In this document: piece after piece, positions 23,656-41,251 of the stretch | Position numbering within the stretch: position 1 is the first letter of the stretch | How the letters are laid out: the number at the start of each line of letters is the position of its first letter | Assembly (NCBI GenBank): GCA_025408405.1 | Contig: JANYJE010000056.1 | Location: 1-64,000, forward strand | DNA from: Nitrosomonadales bacterium | Lineage (GTDB): Bacteria > Pseudomonadota > Gammaproteobacteria > Burkholderiales > Gallionellaceae | DNA length: 64,000 nt | Direction of reading: 5' to 3' | Notes under the pieces: model-generated | What the model saw: the letters and a program-made list of their open reading frames with translations, nothing else | Told to the model about the DNA's origin: nothing | Database searches by the model: none | Translations under genes and position numbers: made by a program

Positions 23656-24285
23656 ATGAATATATTAGACGAATTAAAAAATATAAACCCCAAAACGCCG
23701 GGGAGCTGGCCGTTACCCATTAAATTGGGAGCCTTCGCCAGTATGTTTTTAGTGGTAGTGGCGGCGGGCGCGCTGTTGGATTGGCAAGATCAGTGGGATG
23801 CTCTTACAGCAATTCGCGATCAAGAAACAAAGTTGAAGGAAACCTTTCTTGCGAAAAAAAGCCAGGCCGTCAATCTGGACTTAATTAAAAAGCAGTTGAT
23901 TGATACACAGCAATCATTTGGCGCATTACTTAAACAGTTGCCAAGTAAATCAGAAATGGATGCTTTGCTGACCGATATCAACCAGGCAGGCCTGGGGCGT
24001 GGTTTGCAGGTTGATCTGTTCAAGCCCGGTTCAGAAGTGGCAACAGGTGTATTTACCGAGCAGCCTATCACTATTAGAGTGACAGGCAATTATGATGACT
24101 TGGGGAAATTCGCCAGCGATATTTCACAACTGCCGCGTATTGTGACCTTGAATGACGTAAATATCGGTTTAGTAGCCGGCGGACAGTTGAGCATGGATAC
24201 AATCGCTAAAACCTATCGCTACCTTGATGAAGACGAGCTTGCGGCTCAGAGAAAAACGGCCAAATCTGCGGGGGCCAAAAAATGA
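23656..24285 (+). CDS. pilO: Type IV pilus assembly protein PilO
   Basis: This 209-residue PilN partner has a short cytoplasmic N-terminus, one membrane helix (about 24-43), a coiled-coil stretch and a periplasmic ferredoxin-like domain (LLKQLPSKSEMDALLTDI onward). The GLQVDLFKPG and ITIRVTGNYDDLGKFASDI segments are typical of PilO. The start follows the pilN stop by 8 bp. The stop overlaps pilP by ATGA. Confidence 0.95.
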   Translation: MNILDELKNINPKTPGSWPLPIKLGAFASMFLVVVAAGALLDWQDQWDALTAIRDQETKLKETFLAKKSQAVNLDLIKKQLIDTQQSFGALLKQLPSKSEMDALLTDINQAGLGRGLQVDLFKPGSEVATGVFTEQPITIRVTGNYDDLGKFASDISQLPRIVTLNDVNIGLVAGGQLSMDTIAKTYRYLDEDELAAQRKTAKSAGAKK

Positions 24286-24794
24286 GGTCAATAATTTCGT
24301 TGCTGTTGGCGACGTTGTTACTCACTGCATGTGGCGGAGAGGAATTCCAGGACTTACAGGACTTCGTAAAAAATTCTGGGGCTGATATGCGCGGCAAAGT
24401 AGAGCCGCCGCCTGATATTAAGCCTTATGAACCCATGAGCTACGATAACAGTGCCGGGTTGCCTGATCCATTCAAGCCGCGCAAACCCGAGGTAAAGAAT
24501 GTCGGTGGCGGAGGCCTGAATCAGCCCGATTTGAACAGGCCAAAGCAGGAGTTGGAAGAGTTTCCACTGGAAGGGCTGAAAATGATAGGGTATTTGCAGC
24601 GAGCAGGTGTCGGATATGCGGTTATCCGCTCGCCTGATAGCAAAGTGCATCGAGTTAAAACGGGCAATTATATGGGACTCAATTTTGGACAAATAATATC
24701 TGTGACGGAAACAGAGTTGAGACTAAAGGAAATGGTGCAAGATGGTGCGGGCGATTGGTCAGAGCGCGAGAGCAGTCTGCAACTGGTGGAGTAA
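24282..24794 (+). CDS. pilP: Type IV pilus lipoprotein PilP
   Basis: This 170-residue inner-membrane lipoprotein has the signal MRSIISLLLATLLLTAC, with lipobox LTAC giving Cys17 as the lipidated residue. A disordered Pro-rich linker (PPPDIKPYEPMSYDNSAGLP) precedes the C-terminal beta-sandwich domain with GYLQRAGVGYAVIRSPDSKV. PilP connects the PilNO platform to the PilQ secretin. It overlaps pilO by 4 bp and is 6 bp from pilQ. Confidence 0.95.
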   Translation: MRSIISLLLATLLLTACGGEEFQDLQDFVKNSGADMRGKVEPPPDIKPYEPMSYDNSAGLPDPFKPRKPEVKNVGGGGLNQPDLNRPKQELEEFPLEGLKMIGYLQRAGVGYAVIRSPDSKVHRVKTGNYMGLNFGQIISVTETELRLKEMVQDGAGDWSERESSLQLVE

Positions 24795-24800
24795 TCGGGA

Positions 24801-26870
24801 GTGAAAATCATGAGACAGTTCAATAACGCAGCCCAACATATTTTTCGACTGGCTATCGCAATTATTGCAATGCATGCATTGGGTGCAAGTGCGCAGGATT
24901 TGCCCGAAAGTACTGCCGCAGAGGCCCTGAACAGCATAGAGTCAATTAGCACAATCCGTTCGGGAGGCGGTCAGATTGTAATCAAGGTGGGAATGAAAAA
25001 TGCTCTTTCAGCACCACCTGAAGTTTTTACTATTGGCACTCCACCGCGCATAGCATTAACATTTCCGAAAACCACAAATGGACTGGGGAAAAAAACCCAG
25101 GAATTTACCGAGGGTGCGTTGCGTAGCGCAACCATAGTGCAAGCGGCCGACCCAATACAGAAATTCCGTACTCGGATGGTATTAAATCTGAGCCAGACGC
25201 TGACTTATGATGCACCGGTAATTGAGGGTAAAAATTTATTGATTACCTTAAAGGGCCTGGAAGGTGAGCCAGGTGCGGTGTCGGCTCATTTCGCAGATGC
25301 GAAAACAGGTGCTCAAAAACACAGCTTGCGTGATGTTGACTTTCATCGTGGTAAAAATGGCGAAGGACGAATCCAAATAGACTTGTCGGATTCAAATGTC
25401 GGCATAGACATAAAACAGCAAGGCGCAAAACTGGTTGTCGAATTTATGAAAACCGATTTGCCGCGTAATTTGCAACGCAAACTGGATGTGGTCGATTTCG
25501 GTACACCAGTGCAAATTGTGGATACAACCGTGCAGGGCGAAAACGTACGTCTGGCAATAGAACCTAAAGGAGCGTGGGAGTATGCTGCGTATCAGGCTGA
25601 TACGAAATTCATCATTGAAGTGAAACCGGTAATTGCCGAGGTCAAAAAGCAAGCAAAGACTGGCCCCAAGGCCTATGACGGTGAAAAGCTGACGCTAAAT
25701 TTTCAAAACATAACAGTTCGTGAAGCGTTAAGTGTAATTGCAGACTTTACCAATTTGAATATAGTGATTAGCGACACGGTTGGTGGCAGCTTGACTCTGC
25801 GACTGAAAGATGTGCCTTGGGATCAGGCGCTGGATATCATCCTGCAAAGCAAGGGGCTGGATATGCGCAAGAACGGCAATGTGGTTCAAATCGCACCTCG
25901 TGAAGAAATTGCGTCGAAAGAAAAGGGTGATTTAACTGCAATTCAGGACATTGCCGAGTTGGAGCCCATGCATACGGAAAGTTTCGAACTGAGTTATGCG
26001 AAGGCAATAGATATTGTGAAATTGATATCGGATCCGACGCAACGAATGCTGTCAAAGCGCGGTAGCGCTGTGCAAGATTTGCGAACCAACATTCTGTTTG
26101 TTCAAGATACTCCGTCGCATCTGGAAGATGTGCGCAACTTAATCAAGCAAATAGATGTGGCCGTGCGTCAGGTAATGATTGAAGCACGTTTTGTTGAAGC
26201 CAAAGATACCTTTTCCAGGGCACTTGGAGGCAAGCTGTCCTTTGGTGGCCAACCGGCGAACATAAATACATTTTCTGGTACCGCGGCAGGAAATGTGAGT
26301 CTACCAGCTGCTTTAAATGGCGATTTGACCCTCGCGCTGGTTAGTTCGACCAGCACGGCTACACTAAATCTGGAATTGCTGGCTTCACAAACGGACGGTG
26401 TGACAAAAAATATCGCCAGTCCGCGCGTGGTAACAGCGGATAAGTCAGAGGCGACCATCGAGTCGGGTGTTGAAATAGGCTATCCGCAAGCCTCAAGCAG
26501 CGGTGCAACGACCATGGCATTCAAGAAAGCGGTGCTGAGCCTTAAGGTCACACCGATCATTACGCCGGACGACCACATTAACATGAAGGTAAACGTGAAT
26601 CAGGACTCGGTGGGAGCCATATATTTCAGCGTGCCAAGCATAGATACCAAGCAGGTTTCTACACAGGTTCTGGTTGAGAATGGCGGCACGGTGGTCATCG
26701 GCGGTGTTTACACACAAAACGATGCAGACTCAATCAACAAGGTGCCTCTGCTAGGCGATATACCAGTCATAGGGTGGCTTTTCAAGAACGAGACAATTAC
26801 GCGAGAAAAGAAGGAGCTGTTAATTTTTATCACGCCAAAAATTATGAAAGAGAGCCTAAGCTTAAAATAA
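24801..26870 (+). CDS. pilQ: Type IV pilus secretin PilQ
   Basis: This 689-residue protein forms the outer-membrane channel for the pilus. A signal peptide ends near ALGASAQ. Two AMIN peptidoglycan-binding regions follow ([19 protein letters not shown] and a second around 180-290), then an STN/N0 domain ([20 protein letters not shown]), an N1 domain ([16 protein letters not shown]) and the secretin beta-barrel with [17 protein letters not shown] near the end. Gene order pilMNOPQ is complete and compact. A strong terminator lies 22 bp downstream, so the operon ends here. Confidence 0.96.
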   Translation: MKIMRQFNNAAQHIFRLAIAIIAMHALGASAQDLPESTAAEALNSIESISTIRSGGGQIVIKVGMKNALSAPPEVFTIGTPPRIALTFPKTTNGLGKKTQEFTEGALRSATIVQAADPIQKFRTRMVLNLSQTLTYDAPVIEGKNLLITLKGLEGEPGAVSAHFADAKTGAQKHSLRDVDFHRGKNGEGRIQIDLSDSNVGIDIKQQGAKLVVEFMKTDLPRNLQRKLDVVDFGTPVQIVDTTVQGENVRLAIEPKGAWEYAAYQADTKFIIEVKPVIAEVKKQAKTGPKAYDGEKLTLNFQNITVREALSVIADFTNLNIVISDTVGGSLTLRLKDVPWDQALDIILQSKGLDMRKNGNVVQIAPREEIASKEKGDLTAIQDIAELEPMHTESFELSYAKAIDIVKLISDPTQRMLSKRGSAVQDLRTNILFVQDTPSHLEDVRNLIKQIDVAVRQVMIEARFVEAKDTFSRALGGKLSFGGQPANINTFSGTAAGNVSLPAALNGDLTLALVSSTSTATLNLELLASQTDGVTKNIASPRVVTADKSEATIESGVEIGYPQASSSGATTMAFKKAVLSLKVTPIITPDDHINMKVNVNQDSVGAIYFSVPSIDTKQVSTQVLVENGGTVVIGGVYTQNDADSINKVPLLGDIPVIGWLFKNETITREKKELLIFITPKIMKESLSLK

Positions 26871-26892
26871 GTTCGGCGATTTTTACAAAAAG

Positions 26893-26917
26893 GCCCGGAA
26901 TTGCTCCGGGCTTTTTT
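26893..26917 (+). terminator. Intrinsic terminator after pilQ
   Basis: GCCCGGA (26893-26899) and TCCGGGC (26905-26911) form a perfect 7-bp stem with a 5-base loop, followed by TTTTTT (26912-26917). It separates the pil operon from aroKB. Confidence 0.9.
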
Positions 26918-26965
26918 GTTTTCTGGTATATCTCGGGCATTGTGCTTTCCGATACAATTCGGAGT

Positions 26966-28624
26966 ATGAATATTGTTGACACAATGCAGCACAAGCCCAA
27001 GACGGGGAACATAATTCTCGTGGGCATGATGGGCTCGGGCAAGACGACTGTCGGCCGTTTGCTGGCAAAACAGCTCGACAAAATATTCATAGACAGCGAC
27101 GAGGAGATTCAAAAGCGTACCGGAGTAACTATTCCTCACATTTTCGATGTTGAGGGCGAGGCAGGCTTCCGGCAACGCGAGGCGGCCGTAATCCAGGAGT
27201 TGCTGCAAGGCGAAAATATAGTGCTGGCAACAGGGGGTGGTGCAGTACTGGACGCCAATAGCCGAACCAAAATGCGCACACGCGGTGTGGTGGTGTATCT
27301 TAAAAGCGGAGTGCATGACTTGTGGCAACGCACACGCCATGATCGCAGCCGGCCGCTGTTGCAAATATCCGATCCTCGCGCCAAATTGCAAGAGCTGTAT
27401 GACCAGCGCAATCCTGTCTATACCGAGCTGGCTGATATCGTCATGCATACTGGAAAACAGAGTGTGCAGGTGTTGCTGGCGGCATTGGAAAGCAAACTGA
27501 ATAAATCGAGCAACTCAACGCAACCATCAAAAGAAATGCAAACATTAACTGTAGGGCTGGCTGAGCGGAGCTACCCAATACATATAGGGTGCGACCTGCT
27601 GGAACGCGCTGATCTGCTGCTGCCATACCTGCCGCAAAAACGTGTGGCGATAATCAGCAATACCACTGTGGCACCGCTGTATCTGGGACGTTTGCGCAGC
27701 ATGCTGGAAAGCCATGGCATCAGCGTGATACCGGTAATACTGCCCGATGGCGAGCAATACAAAAACTCAGCAACATTAAACCTGATATATGACGCACTGC
27801 TGAGCAATCGTTGCGAACGCAATACCCCCCTGATCGCACTGGGTGGCGGCGTAATTGGCGATATGACAGGCTACGCGGCAGCCACCTATTTGCGCGGTGT
27901 CCCATTTATCCAGATACCTACGACATTGCTGTCCCAGGTGGATTCCTCAGTCGGCGGTAAAACCGGCATCAACCATCCCTTGGGTAAAAACATGATCGGT
28001 GCCTTTTACCAGCCGCAAGTGGTGCTGATAGACATTACTACGCTCAATACCCTGCCTGACCAGGAGTTGCGCGCAGGGTTGGCTGAGGTGATCAAATACG
28101 GACTGATCCGCGATTTGTCGTTTCTGGTGTGGCTGGAAGAGAATATGGATAAACTGCTGGCGCGGGATGTCGATGCACTGCAGTATGCAATTTCGCGCAG
28201 CTGCCAAAACAAGGCCGAAGTGGTTGGCTCCGACGAACGGGAAAGTGGGGAAAGAGCTTTGCTAAATCTCGGCCACACCTTCGGGCATGCTATTGAGAAC
28301 GGCATGGGCTACGGCGTTTGGCTGCACGGTGAAGCGGTGGCCGCTGGCACAATGATGGCGGCGGATCTGTCACGGCGCATGGGGTGGCTTGGTGAACAGG
28401 ATGTAACGCGCATTCGCACCTTGTTTGACCGTGCAGGGCTGCCAGTGGTGGCGCCGCATATGGGGGTGGAGCAATATCTGAATCTGATGGGGCTGGACAA
28501 GAAAGTCATCGCTGGAAAAATGCGTTTTGTCCTGTTGCAACCCATAGGTCATGCGCTCATCTCCAGCGAGGTGCAGCCGGACATGCTGAAACAGACCATA
28601 GAGGCGTGCAGTGCCGAGCACTGA
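26966..28624 (+). CDS. aroKB: Bifunctional shikimate kinase / 3-dehydroquinate synthase (AroK-AroB fusion)
   Basis: One uninterrupted frame of 552 codons joins two shikimate-pathway enzymes. Residues about 12-175 are shikimate kinase (Walker [12 protein letters not shown], substrate [26 protein letters not shown]). A Ser/Asn-rich linker ([14 protein letters not shown]) leads into 3-dehydroquinate synthase from about 191 ([22 protein letters not shown], metal site [21 protein letters not shown] and LHGEAVAAG). In most proteobacteria these are neighbouring separate genes. An ATG at 27536 heads the AroB half and could allow separate synthesis, but it has no clear ribosome site. Of the possible first codons, 26966 is close to a GGAG and 26984 is an alternative. 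Confidence 0.93.
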   Translation: MNIVDTMQHKPKTGNIILVGMMGSGKTTVGRLLAKQLDKIFIDSDEEIQKRTGVTIPHIFDVEGEAGFRQREAAVIQELLQGENIVLATGGGAVLDANSRTKMRTRGVVVYLKSGVHDLWQRTRHDRSRPLLQISDPRAKLQELYDQRNPVYTELADIVMHTGKQSVQVLLAALESKLNKSSNSTQPSKEMQTLTVGLAERSYPIHIGCDLLERADLLLPYLPQKRVAIISNTTVAPLYLGRLRSMLESHGISVIPVILPDGEQYKNSATLNLIYDALLSNRCERNTPLIALGGGVIGDMTGYAAATYLRGVPFIQIPTTLLSQVDSSVGGKTGINHPLGKNMIGAFYQPQVVLIDITTLNTLPDQELRAGLAEVIKYGLIRDLSFLVWLEENMDKLLARDVDALQYAISRSCQNKAEVVGSDERESGERALLNLGHTFGHAIENGMGYGVWLHGEAVAAGTMMAADLSRRMGWLGEQDVTRIRTLFDRAGLPVVAPHMGVEQYLNLMGLDKKVIAGKMRFVLLQPIGHALISSEVQPDMLKQTIEACSAEH

Positions 28625-29738
28625 GCTGGCTTCATACGCAGCTGACGCCAACAACACGCGGGGCAGGCTGGTGCGCGAGGAGAAGCCTTCGGGCCGCAGT
28701 GAATTCCAGCGGGATCGCGACCGCATCATTCACTCCAGCGCATTCCGGCGCCTGGAATATAAAACGCAAGTGTTCGTCAATCACGAGGGCGATATGTTCC
28801 GCACTCGCCTCACGCACAGTATCGAGGTTGCGCAAATCGGACGCTCCATTGCGCGCTGCCTGTCCCTTAATGAAGATCTGGTAGAAGCCATCTCGCTGGC
28901 GCACGATTTAGGTCACACCCCCTTCGGCCATGCGGGGCAGGACGCTTTAAACGCATGCATGAAGGAGTACGGGGGATTTGAGCATAACCTGCAATCCTTG
29001 CGTGTGGTTGATGTGCTGGAAGAACGCTATGCAGAATTTAACGGGCTGAATCTGTGCTTCGAAACGCGCGAAGGTATTCTCAAGCACTGCTCGCTGGAAA
29101 ATGCAGGCAGGCTGGGAGAGGTAGGCGAACGCTTCCTGCTGGGTCGAAGCACCACACTGGAAGGCCAACTCGCCAATCTGGCGGATGAAATTGCCTATAA
29201 CAACCACGATGTGGATGATGGCCTGCGCTCGGGCCTGATCACCCTTGAGCAGCTAAGCGCAGTACGCCTGTTTGCCAGCCATCTTGAGCTTGCACGCAAA
29301 GCCTATCCCCAGCTGGACGAGCGCCGTATGACGCACGAAACAATTCGCCGCATGATTAACACACAGGTCAACGACCTGATGGTGGCAACCCAAAAAAATA
29401 TTCAGTTGCACGGCGTCAGAAATATTGACGATGTGCGTTCCGCCCCGGCACTGGTGGCATTTAGCGCAGAAATTCATGCGCAGAACAAGGAAATGAAATC
29501 CTTTCTGCATACACACCTGTACCGGCATTACCGTGTGATGCGCATGAGCGCCAAGGCTCGCCGCATCATTGGCGACTTGTTTCAGGCATTCATGGATGAT
29601 AAACGCATGTTGCCGCCGCAATACATTAAGCAGGCCGAACAGAATCATGCACGCGCGGTTGCTGATTACATCGCAGGGATGACTGACCGCTATGCCATAC
29701 GCGAGCACAGGCGCATTTTCGCAGTAGAAGAAATCTGA
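28611..29738 (+). CDS. dgt: Deoxyguanosinetriphosphate triphosphohydrolase-like protein (HD domain)
   Basis: This 375-residue HD-domain hydrolase splits dNTPs into deoxynucleosides and tripolyphosphate. It has the entry motif [14 protein letters not shown], metal-binding histidines in [12 protein letters not shown] and [15 protein letters not shown], and the late Asp in [16 protein letters not shown]. The start is a GTG at 28611 inside the end of aroKB (14-base overlap), which gives [10 protein letters not shown]. Length and motifs place it in the Dgt type 2 group. It ends about 200 bp before gltB. Confidence 0.92.
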   Translation: MPSTELASYAADANNTRGRLVREEKPSGRSEFQRDRDRIIHSSAFRRLEYKTQVFVNHEGDMFRTRLTHSIEVAQIGRSIARCLSLNEDLVEAISLAHDLGHTPFGHAGQDALNACMKEYGGFEHNLQSLRVVDVLEERYAEFNGLNLCFETREGILKHCSLENAGRLGEVGERFLLGRSTTLEGQLANLADEIAYNNHDVDDGLRSGLITLEQLSAVRLFASHLELARKAYPQLDERRMTHETIRRMINTQVNDLMVATQKNIQLHGVRNIDDVRSAPALVAFSAEIHAQNKEMKSFLHTHLYRHYRVMRMSAKARRIIGDLFQAFMDDKRMLPPQYIKQAEQNHARAVADYIAGMTDRYAIREHRRIFAVEEI

Positions 29739-29880
29739 AGATTCCTGACTGGTGCAGTTGCAATTATCCGTAGCGTATTTCAAGCAAGATTAGCGGTCTC
29801 TCATCCAATATTGCCCTCAACCCTCAGACAGGGTAACATTCCCGCCCTTTCGCTTTTGATTTGACGACCTGGTGGCGTGT

Positions 29881-29911
29881 GCCCCAAGTTTGGCGCCCCA
29901 ACTTTTGGGGC
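29881..29911 (+). promoter_or_regulatory. Hairpin with direct repeats upstream of gltB
   Basis: GCCCCAA (29881-29887) and TTGGGGC (29905-29911) form a 7-bp stem about 30 bases before the gltB start. GCCCCAAGTTT and GCCCCAACTTT also repeat directly. There is no T-run. It could mark the end of the dgt transcript or act in the gltB leader; I cannot decide. The rest of the 200-bp gap shows no clear promoter. Confidence 0.35.
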
Positions 29912-29938
29912 AGTATTTACGATGCTAATAGGAATTAA

Positions 29939-34663
<4,725 letters not shown>

Positions 34664-36127
34664 ATGGGCAAACCCACCGGATTCATGGAATTCAAGCGAC
34701 TGAGCGAAGAGAGTTCGCCGGTTGCCAAACGGGTGAAGAATTACCGGGAATTTACCCTGCATTTAAATGACGCACAGGCCAAGGTGCAGGGAGCGCGCTG
34801 CATGGATTGCGGCATCCCGTTCTGCACCAGCGGCTGCCCCGTCAACAACATCATTCCGGACTGGAATGATCTGGTGTATCGCGGCAACTGGAAACAGGCG
34901 CTGGAGGTATTGCATTCGACCAACAACTTCCCCGAAATGACCGGGCGCATTTGCCCGGCTCCGTGCGAGGCGGCCTGTACGCTGAATATCAATGATGACG
35001 CGGTCGGTATCAAGAGTATCGAGCACGCGATCATCGACAAGGGCGGCGAAAACGGCTGGGTAGTGCCACTACCCGCGAAAAAGAAAACCGGCAAAAAAGT
35101 GGCGGTGGTCGGCTCAGGTCCCGCCGGGCTGGCAGCCGCACAACAGCTGGCACGCACCGGACACAAGGTGGTTGTGTATGAAAAGAACAACCGCATCGGC
35201 GGTCTGCTGCGCTATGGTATCCCGGATTTCAAACTGGACAAACGCCTGATCGATTGGCGCATGGCGCAGCTGCAGGCTGAGGGAGTGGAATTCAAGACAG
35301 GTGTGTTTGTAGGCCGTGAGTCACTGGACAAACGCATAGCCTGTGACGCCAAAAAAACCATCAGCCCGGAAGAGTTGCAGAAAAAATATGATGCGGTCAT
35401 CCTGGCCGGCGGCGCGGAAACACCGCGTGACTTGCCGGTGCCGGGTCGTGAATTGTCTGGTGTACACTTCGCGCTGGAATTCCTCATCCCGCAAAACCGG
35501 GCAGTGGCCGGCGATGGCAACAACCCCATCAGCGCAAAAGGCAAACACGTCATCGTGATCGGCGGTGGTGATACCGGCTCCGATTGCGTGGGTACCTCTA
35601 ACCGCCACGGCGCTGCTTCTGTCACCCAGTTTGAAGTGATGCCGCGTGCACCCGAGAAGGAAGACAAGCTGCTGACCTGGCCGAACTGGCCACTCAAGCT
35701 GCGCACCTCCAGTTCGCACGAAGAAGGCTGCGCGCGCGACTGGGCGGTGGCGAGCAAGGAGCTGATCGGCAAAAATGGAAAAGTAACCGGTCTGCGCGCA
35801 ATACGCGTCGAATTCAAGGACGGCAAGATGGTTGAAGTGCCGGGCAGCGAATTTGAAATGAAGGCCGATCTGGTGTTTCTGGCGATGGGCTTTGTGAGTC
35901 CGGAGCAGAAAGTGCTGGATGCATTTGCCATTGCAAAGGATGGTCGCGGCAATGCCAGAGCCGCGACCGATGGCGCCGGCTGCTACCAGACCAGCGTGGC
36001 CAAGGTGTTCGCGGCGGGTGATATGCGTCGCGGCCAGTCGCTGGTGGTGTGGGCGATACGCGAAGGCCGCCAATGCGCGCGTGCGGTGGATGAATTTTTA
36101 ATGGGCACATCTGTGTTGCCACGATAA
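34664..36127 (+). CDS. gltD: Glutamate synthase [NADPH] small subunit
   Basis: This 487-residue FAD and iron-sulfur protein passes electrons from NADPH to GltB. Cysteine clusters [17 protein letters not shown] and [11 protein letters not shown] bind two [4Fe-4S] centres. [16 protein letters not shown] is the FAD motif and [15 protein letters not shown] the NADPH motif. The C-terminal [17 protein letters not shown] completes the FAD site. It begins immediately after the gltB stop, so the pair is co-expressed. hemE follows after 12 bp, and a shared transcript is likely. Confidence 0.97.
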   Translation: MGKPTGFMEFKRLSEESSPVAKRVKNYREFTLHLNDAQAKVQGARCMDCGIPFCTSGCPVNNIIPDWNDLVYRGNWKQALEVLHSTNNFPEMTGRICPAPCEAACTLNINDDAVGIKSIEHAIIDKGGENGWVVPLPAKKKTGKKVAVVGSGPAGLAAAQQLARTGHKVVVYEKNNRIGGLLRYGIPDFKLDKRLIDWRMAQLQAEGVEFKTGVFVGRESLDKRIACDAKKTISPEELQKKYDAVILAGGAETPRDLPVPGRELSGVHFALEFLIPQNRAVAGDGNNPISAKGKHVIVIGGGDTGSDCVGTSNRHGAASVTQFEVMPRAPEKEDKLLTWPNWPLKLRTSSSHEEGCARDWAVASKELIGKNGKVTGLRAIRVEFKDGKMVEVPGSEFEMKADLVFLAMGFVSPEQKVLDAFAIAKDGRGNARAATDGAGCYQTSVAKVFAAGDMRRGQSLVVWAIREGRQCARAVDEFLMGTSVLPR

Positions 36128-36139
36128 CCGGAAATAATA

Positions 36140-37204
36140 ATGAACTTCAAAGTAAAGAACGACACCTTCCTGCGCGCACTGCTGCGTCAGCCTACTGAAT
36201 ACACACCGGTGTGGATGATGCGCCAGGCCGGACGTTACCTGCCGGAATACTGCGCCACGCGCAAACGCGCCGGCAGCTTTCTGGAACTGTGCAAGAGCCC
36301 GGACATGGCCACCGAGGTGACCCTGCAGCCGCTGGAGCGTTTCCCGCTGGATGCCGCCATTCTGTTCTCCGACATCCTCACCGTGCCCGATGCGATGGGG
36401 CTGGGCCTGTACTTCTCGGAAGGGGAAGGCCCGAAATTTCAGCGCCCGTTGCGCGACGAGGCTGCCATCAAGGCATTGCGTGTCCCGGACATAGGCAAGG
36501 ATCTGCGCTATGTGACCGATGCCGTGTCGCAAATCCGCAAGGCGCTGGACGGCAGCGTGCCGCTGATCGGCTTTAGCGGCAGCCCGTGGACTCTTTCCTG
36601 TTACATGGTGGAAGGCGGCAGCAGCGATGACTACGCTCGCGTGAAAACGCTGATGTACAAAGAGCCCAAGCTGATGCACCACATTCTGGAGGTGACTGCA
36701 CAGTCGGTTACGCAATACCTCAATGCGCAGATAGAGGCCGGCGCACAGGCGGTGATGATTTTTGACTCGTGGGGTGGTGCGCTGTCACACGCTGCCTATC
36801 ATGAATTCTCACTTCCCTATATGCAGCGCATCGTGGCAGGCCTCAAGCGTGAGCACGACGGCGTGAAGGTGCCGGTCATCGTGTTTACCAAAGGTGGCGG
36901 CCTGTGGATAGACAGCATTGCAGACATCGGCTGCGACGCGGTAGGGTTGGATTGGACCATGGACATAGGTGTGGCCCGCCAGAAAGTCGGACAGAAGGTT
37001 GCCTTGCAGGGCAATATCGACCCAGCAGTATTGTTTGCAACTCCGGAAGTCATCCACAACGAGGTGGAAAAAATTCTGGCCAGTTACGGCTTCGGCAGCG
37101 GCCATGTGTTCAATCTGGGGCACGGCATCTCGCAATTTACCGACCCGAATAACGCGGCAGCCTTGGTAGCAGCGGTGCACGAGCTGAGCAGAAAATATCA
37201 CTGA
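36140..37204 (+). CDS. hemE: Uroporphyrinogen decarboxylase
   Basis: This 354-residue cytoplasmic TIM-barrel enzyme decarboxylates the four acetates of uroporphyrinogen III. The diagnostic N-terminal motif [15 protein letters not shown] is present, as are [14 protein letters not shown] (catalytic Asp), [17 protein letters not shown] and DSWGGALS. The C-terminus has FNLGHGI. Together with hemL and hemB it covers three steps of haem synthesis in this window. A strong terminator stands 46 bp downstream. Confidence 0.97.
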   Translation: MNFKVKNDTFLRALLRQPTEYTPVWMMRQAGRYLPEYCATRKRAGSFLELCKSPDMATEVTLQPLERFPLDAAILFSDILTVPDAMGLGLYFSEGEGPKFQRPLRDEAAIKALRVPDIGKDLRYVTDAVSQIRKALDGSVPLIGFSGSPWTLSCYMVEGGSSDDYARVKTLMYKEPKLMHHILEVTAQSVTQYLNAQIEAGAQAVMIFDSWGGALSHAAYHEFSLPYMQRIVAGLKREHDGVKVPVIVFTKGGGLWIDSIADIGCDAVGLDWTMDIGVARQKVGQKVALQGNIDPAVLFATPEVIHNEVEKILASYGFGSGHVFNLGHGISQFTDPNNAAALVAAVHELSRKYH

Positions 37205-37249
37205 AAACGCTTGACAAGCCCGTGCTTATGCACAACAAGGGTGCGCAAT

Positions 37250-37292
37250 ACAGAGGCTGCAGGAGATTTCCCTGTGGCCTCTGTTGTTTTTT
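37250..37292 (+). terminator. Intrinsic terminator after hemE
   Basis: ACAGAGGC (37250-37257) pairs with GCCTCTGT (37277-37284). A smaller inner CAGG/CCTG stem lies in the loop, and TGTTTTTT follows the stem. It ends the gltB-gltD-hemE transcript. Confidence 0.85.
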
Positions 37293-37404
37293 GGTATCAG
37301 ATTGATTTTAAACGCAATAAATGATTGCGCGTAAAACAGGCAGAAGCAAAAAACCGTATATATCATTAGTAGTTAGTGCACTTATTTGGGAATTACGCAC
37401 ATAG

Positions 37405-37427
37405 TTATCCACAGCTTGTGTGGGTAA
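37405..37427. promoter_or_regulatory. Pair of inverted DnaA-box-like sequences upstream of priA
   Basis: TTATCCACA (37405-37413) is a perfect consensus DnaA box. Five bases further, the minus strand reads TTACCCACA (37427-37419), one mismatch from the consensus. They lie about 65 bases before the priA start in an AT-rich 200-bp leader. DnaA could regulate priA from here. Two boxes without the usual oriC neighbours do not make an origin. Confidence 0.5.
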
Positions 37428-37489
37428 GATAAAAAACCTAATTCAGTCAACGTGATTAGAAAAATTCAGCAGAAATTACCGGAGAAAAA

Positions 37490-39676
<2,187 letters not shown>

Positions 39677-39962
39677 CTGAGCGCGGGGAGAAGTTGGAAT
39701 ACCAGTCTGGATGCAACGGTAAGTCAGAATTTGAAACTGACATCTGCATTTTCGAAGGCGAAATTCCCCGAGTGATTGTATACAGCCGTATATAGAAGAG
39801 TCATTGCTCCGCGACACAAGTGCCAAAGGAAACGGCAAATTTCGCGGCCTCTTCCGTAAGACTGCTAGAACTGTAGCTTTGAGGGGTTGCTGTTGAATGC
39901 GGAGCGTGAAACGCGAAGTAACAAATAGCTGTGGTGCAACATTGCAGGTCGAATGGCGTAGC

Positions 39963-41077
39963 TCAGCCGCCGATATACGACATCTCCACCCGCTTGCGGC
40001 GCGGCGCGGCGTCCGGTGTCTGCAGGCTGCGCAGCTCCGAGTAGCGGTCGTCGCGCTTGCGCCATATCTGAGCGATGATGGAGGAAATTTCCAGATCGGA
40101 TTTACCGTTGCGCAGCAGGTCGCGCAGGTCGTGTCCTTGCGAGGCGAACAGGCAGTTGTAGAGCACGCCTTCGGTGGACAGGCGCGCACGCGTGCATTCG
40201 TGGCAGAAACTCTGCGTCACGCTGGAGATCACGCCAATCTCGCCGCCGCCATCCCGGTAGCGCCAGCGCGCGGCGGTTTCGCCGGGTTGGTCGGGTGACA
40301 GCTGTTGCAGCGGCAGCTGCGCATCGATGTGCGCACGACTTCGGCAGAGGGAATGACTTCGTCCATCTTCCAGCCATTCGAAGTGCCCACATCCATGAAC
40401 TCGATGAAGCGCAGAATAAATGGCGAGCCCTTGAAGTGGCGCGCCATGGGCACGATCTCCTGATCGTTCATGCCGCCCTTCACCACCATGTTCACCTTGA
40501 TCGGATCAAGTCCCGCCGCATGCGCCACTTCCAGTCCATGCAGCACTTCCGCTACGGGGAAATCGACATCGTTCATGCGCTTGAAAGTGGCGTCATCCAG
40601 CGAGTCCAGCGAAACGGTGACGCGGCTTAGCCCGGCATCTTTCAGCGCGCGCGCCTTCTTGGCGAGCAGGGAGCCGTTGGTGGTAAGAGTGATGTCGAGG
40701 TCGCGGCCATCTGCAGTCTTGAGTAGTGCCAGCTGTTCAACCAGAACTTCCATGTTTTTGCGCAGCAGCGGCTCGCCGCCGGTCAGGCGAATTTTGGCCA
40801 CGCCATGCGCAACAAAAATTTTGGCGATACGCACGATCTCCTCAAAGCTCAGCAAAGAGGAACGCGGCAGGAAGGGGTGGTTATGGTCGAAGGAGGCCTT
40901 GGGCATGCAGTAGACGCAGCGGAAGTTGCAGCGATCAGTGAGCGAGATGCGCAGATCCTGCAAGGGGCGCGCCCTTGCATCGAGCAGCAAGCCGGTTGGG
41001 GCTGCAACGTCGGTTGTCAGCCTGGGCACGGCATCAAGCTGGCGCTGATCGGCGATGTGTATAAACTTTTCGGTCAT
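39963..41077 (-). pseudogene. moaA: GTP 3',8-cyclase MoaA, interrupted by a one-base frameshift
   Basis: MoaA starts molybdopterin synthesis by radical-SAM rearrangement of GTP. The N-terminal part (from ATG 41077) has the SAM [4Fe-4S] motif CNFRCVYC and [12 protein letters not shown], and is normal up to SAEVVR at about 40331. After that the frame runs into unrelated residues. The proper continuation, [17 protein letters not shown] then the second cluster motif [19 protein letters not shown] and the C-terminal SYIGG, is in another frame ending at 39963. The whole span is 1115 bases; adding one base gives 372 codons. The sequence GTGCGCACATC would fit as GTGCGCCACATC (Arg-His-Ile). It is either a real mutation or a sequencing error. 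Confidence 0.9.
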
Positions 41078-41251
41078 GCCTGTGGTGTTGCAAAAAACAT
41101 GAGAGCTCAGAAATCCAGCAAAGTTGCAGATTCAATATGAAACCGGTTTATCATTCGGGTCGTTGAGGCCGGGATCAGGCTGGTAATGGCTACACCCCCG
41201 CCCACGGGGCGCAATCATTGTACATCCACTTAAAATAAGGAAGAAGACGGT

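Noticed and set aside
37205..37489. Chromosomal origin near the DnaA-box pair
   Set aside because: Only two boxes are present, there are no 13-mer repeats, and dnaA, dnaN, gidA and parAB are absent. Regulation of priA is a simpler reading.
39945..39962. tRNA-like start GGCGTAGCTCAG next to the moaA end
   Set aside because: No acceptor partner, anticodon arm or TPsiC arm follows; the bases run into moaA coding sequence. The rest of the 286-bp priA-moaA gap shows nothing recognisable.
41078..41251. Possible molybdenum-cofactor riboswitch in the moaA/OFA divergent region
   Set aside because: The leader has GC-rich hairpins but I cannot find the conserved core segments of the Moco RNA motif.
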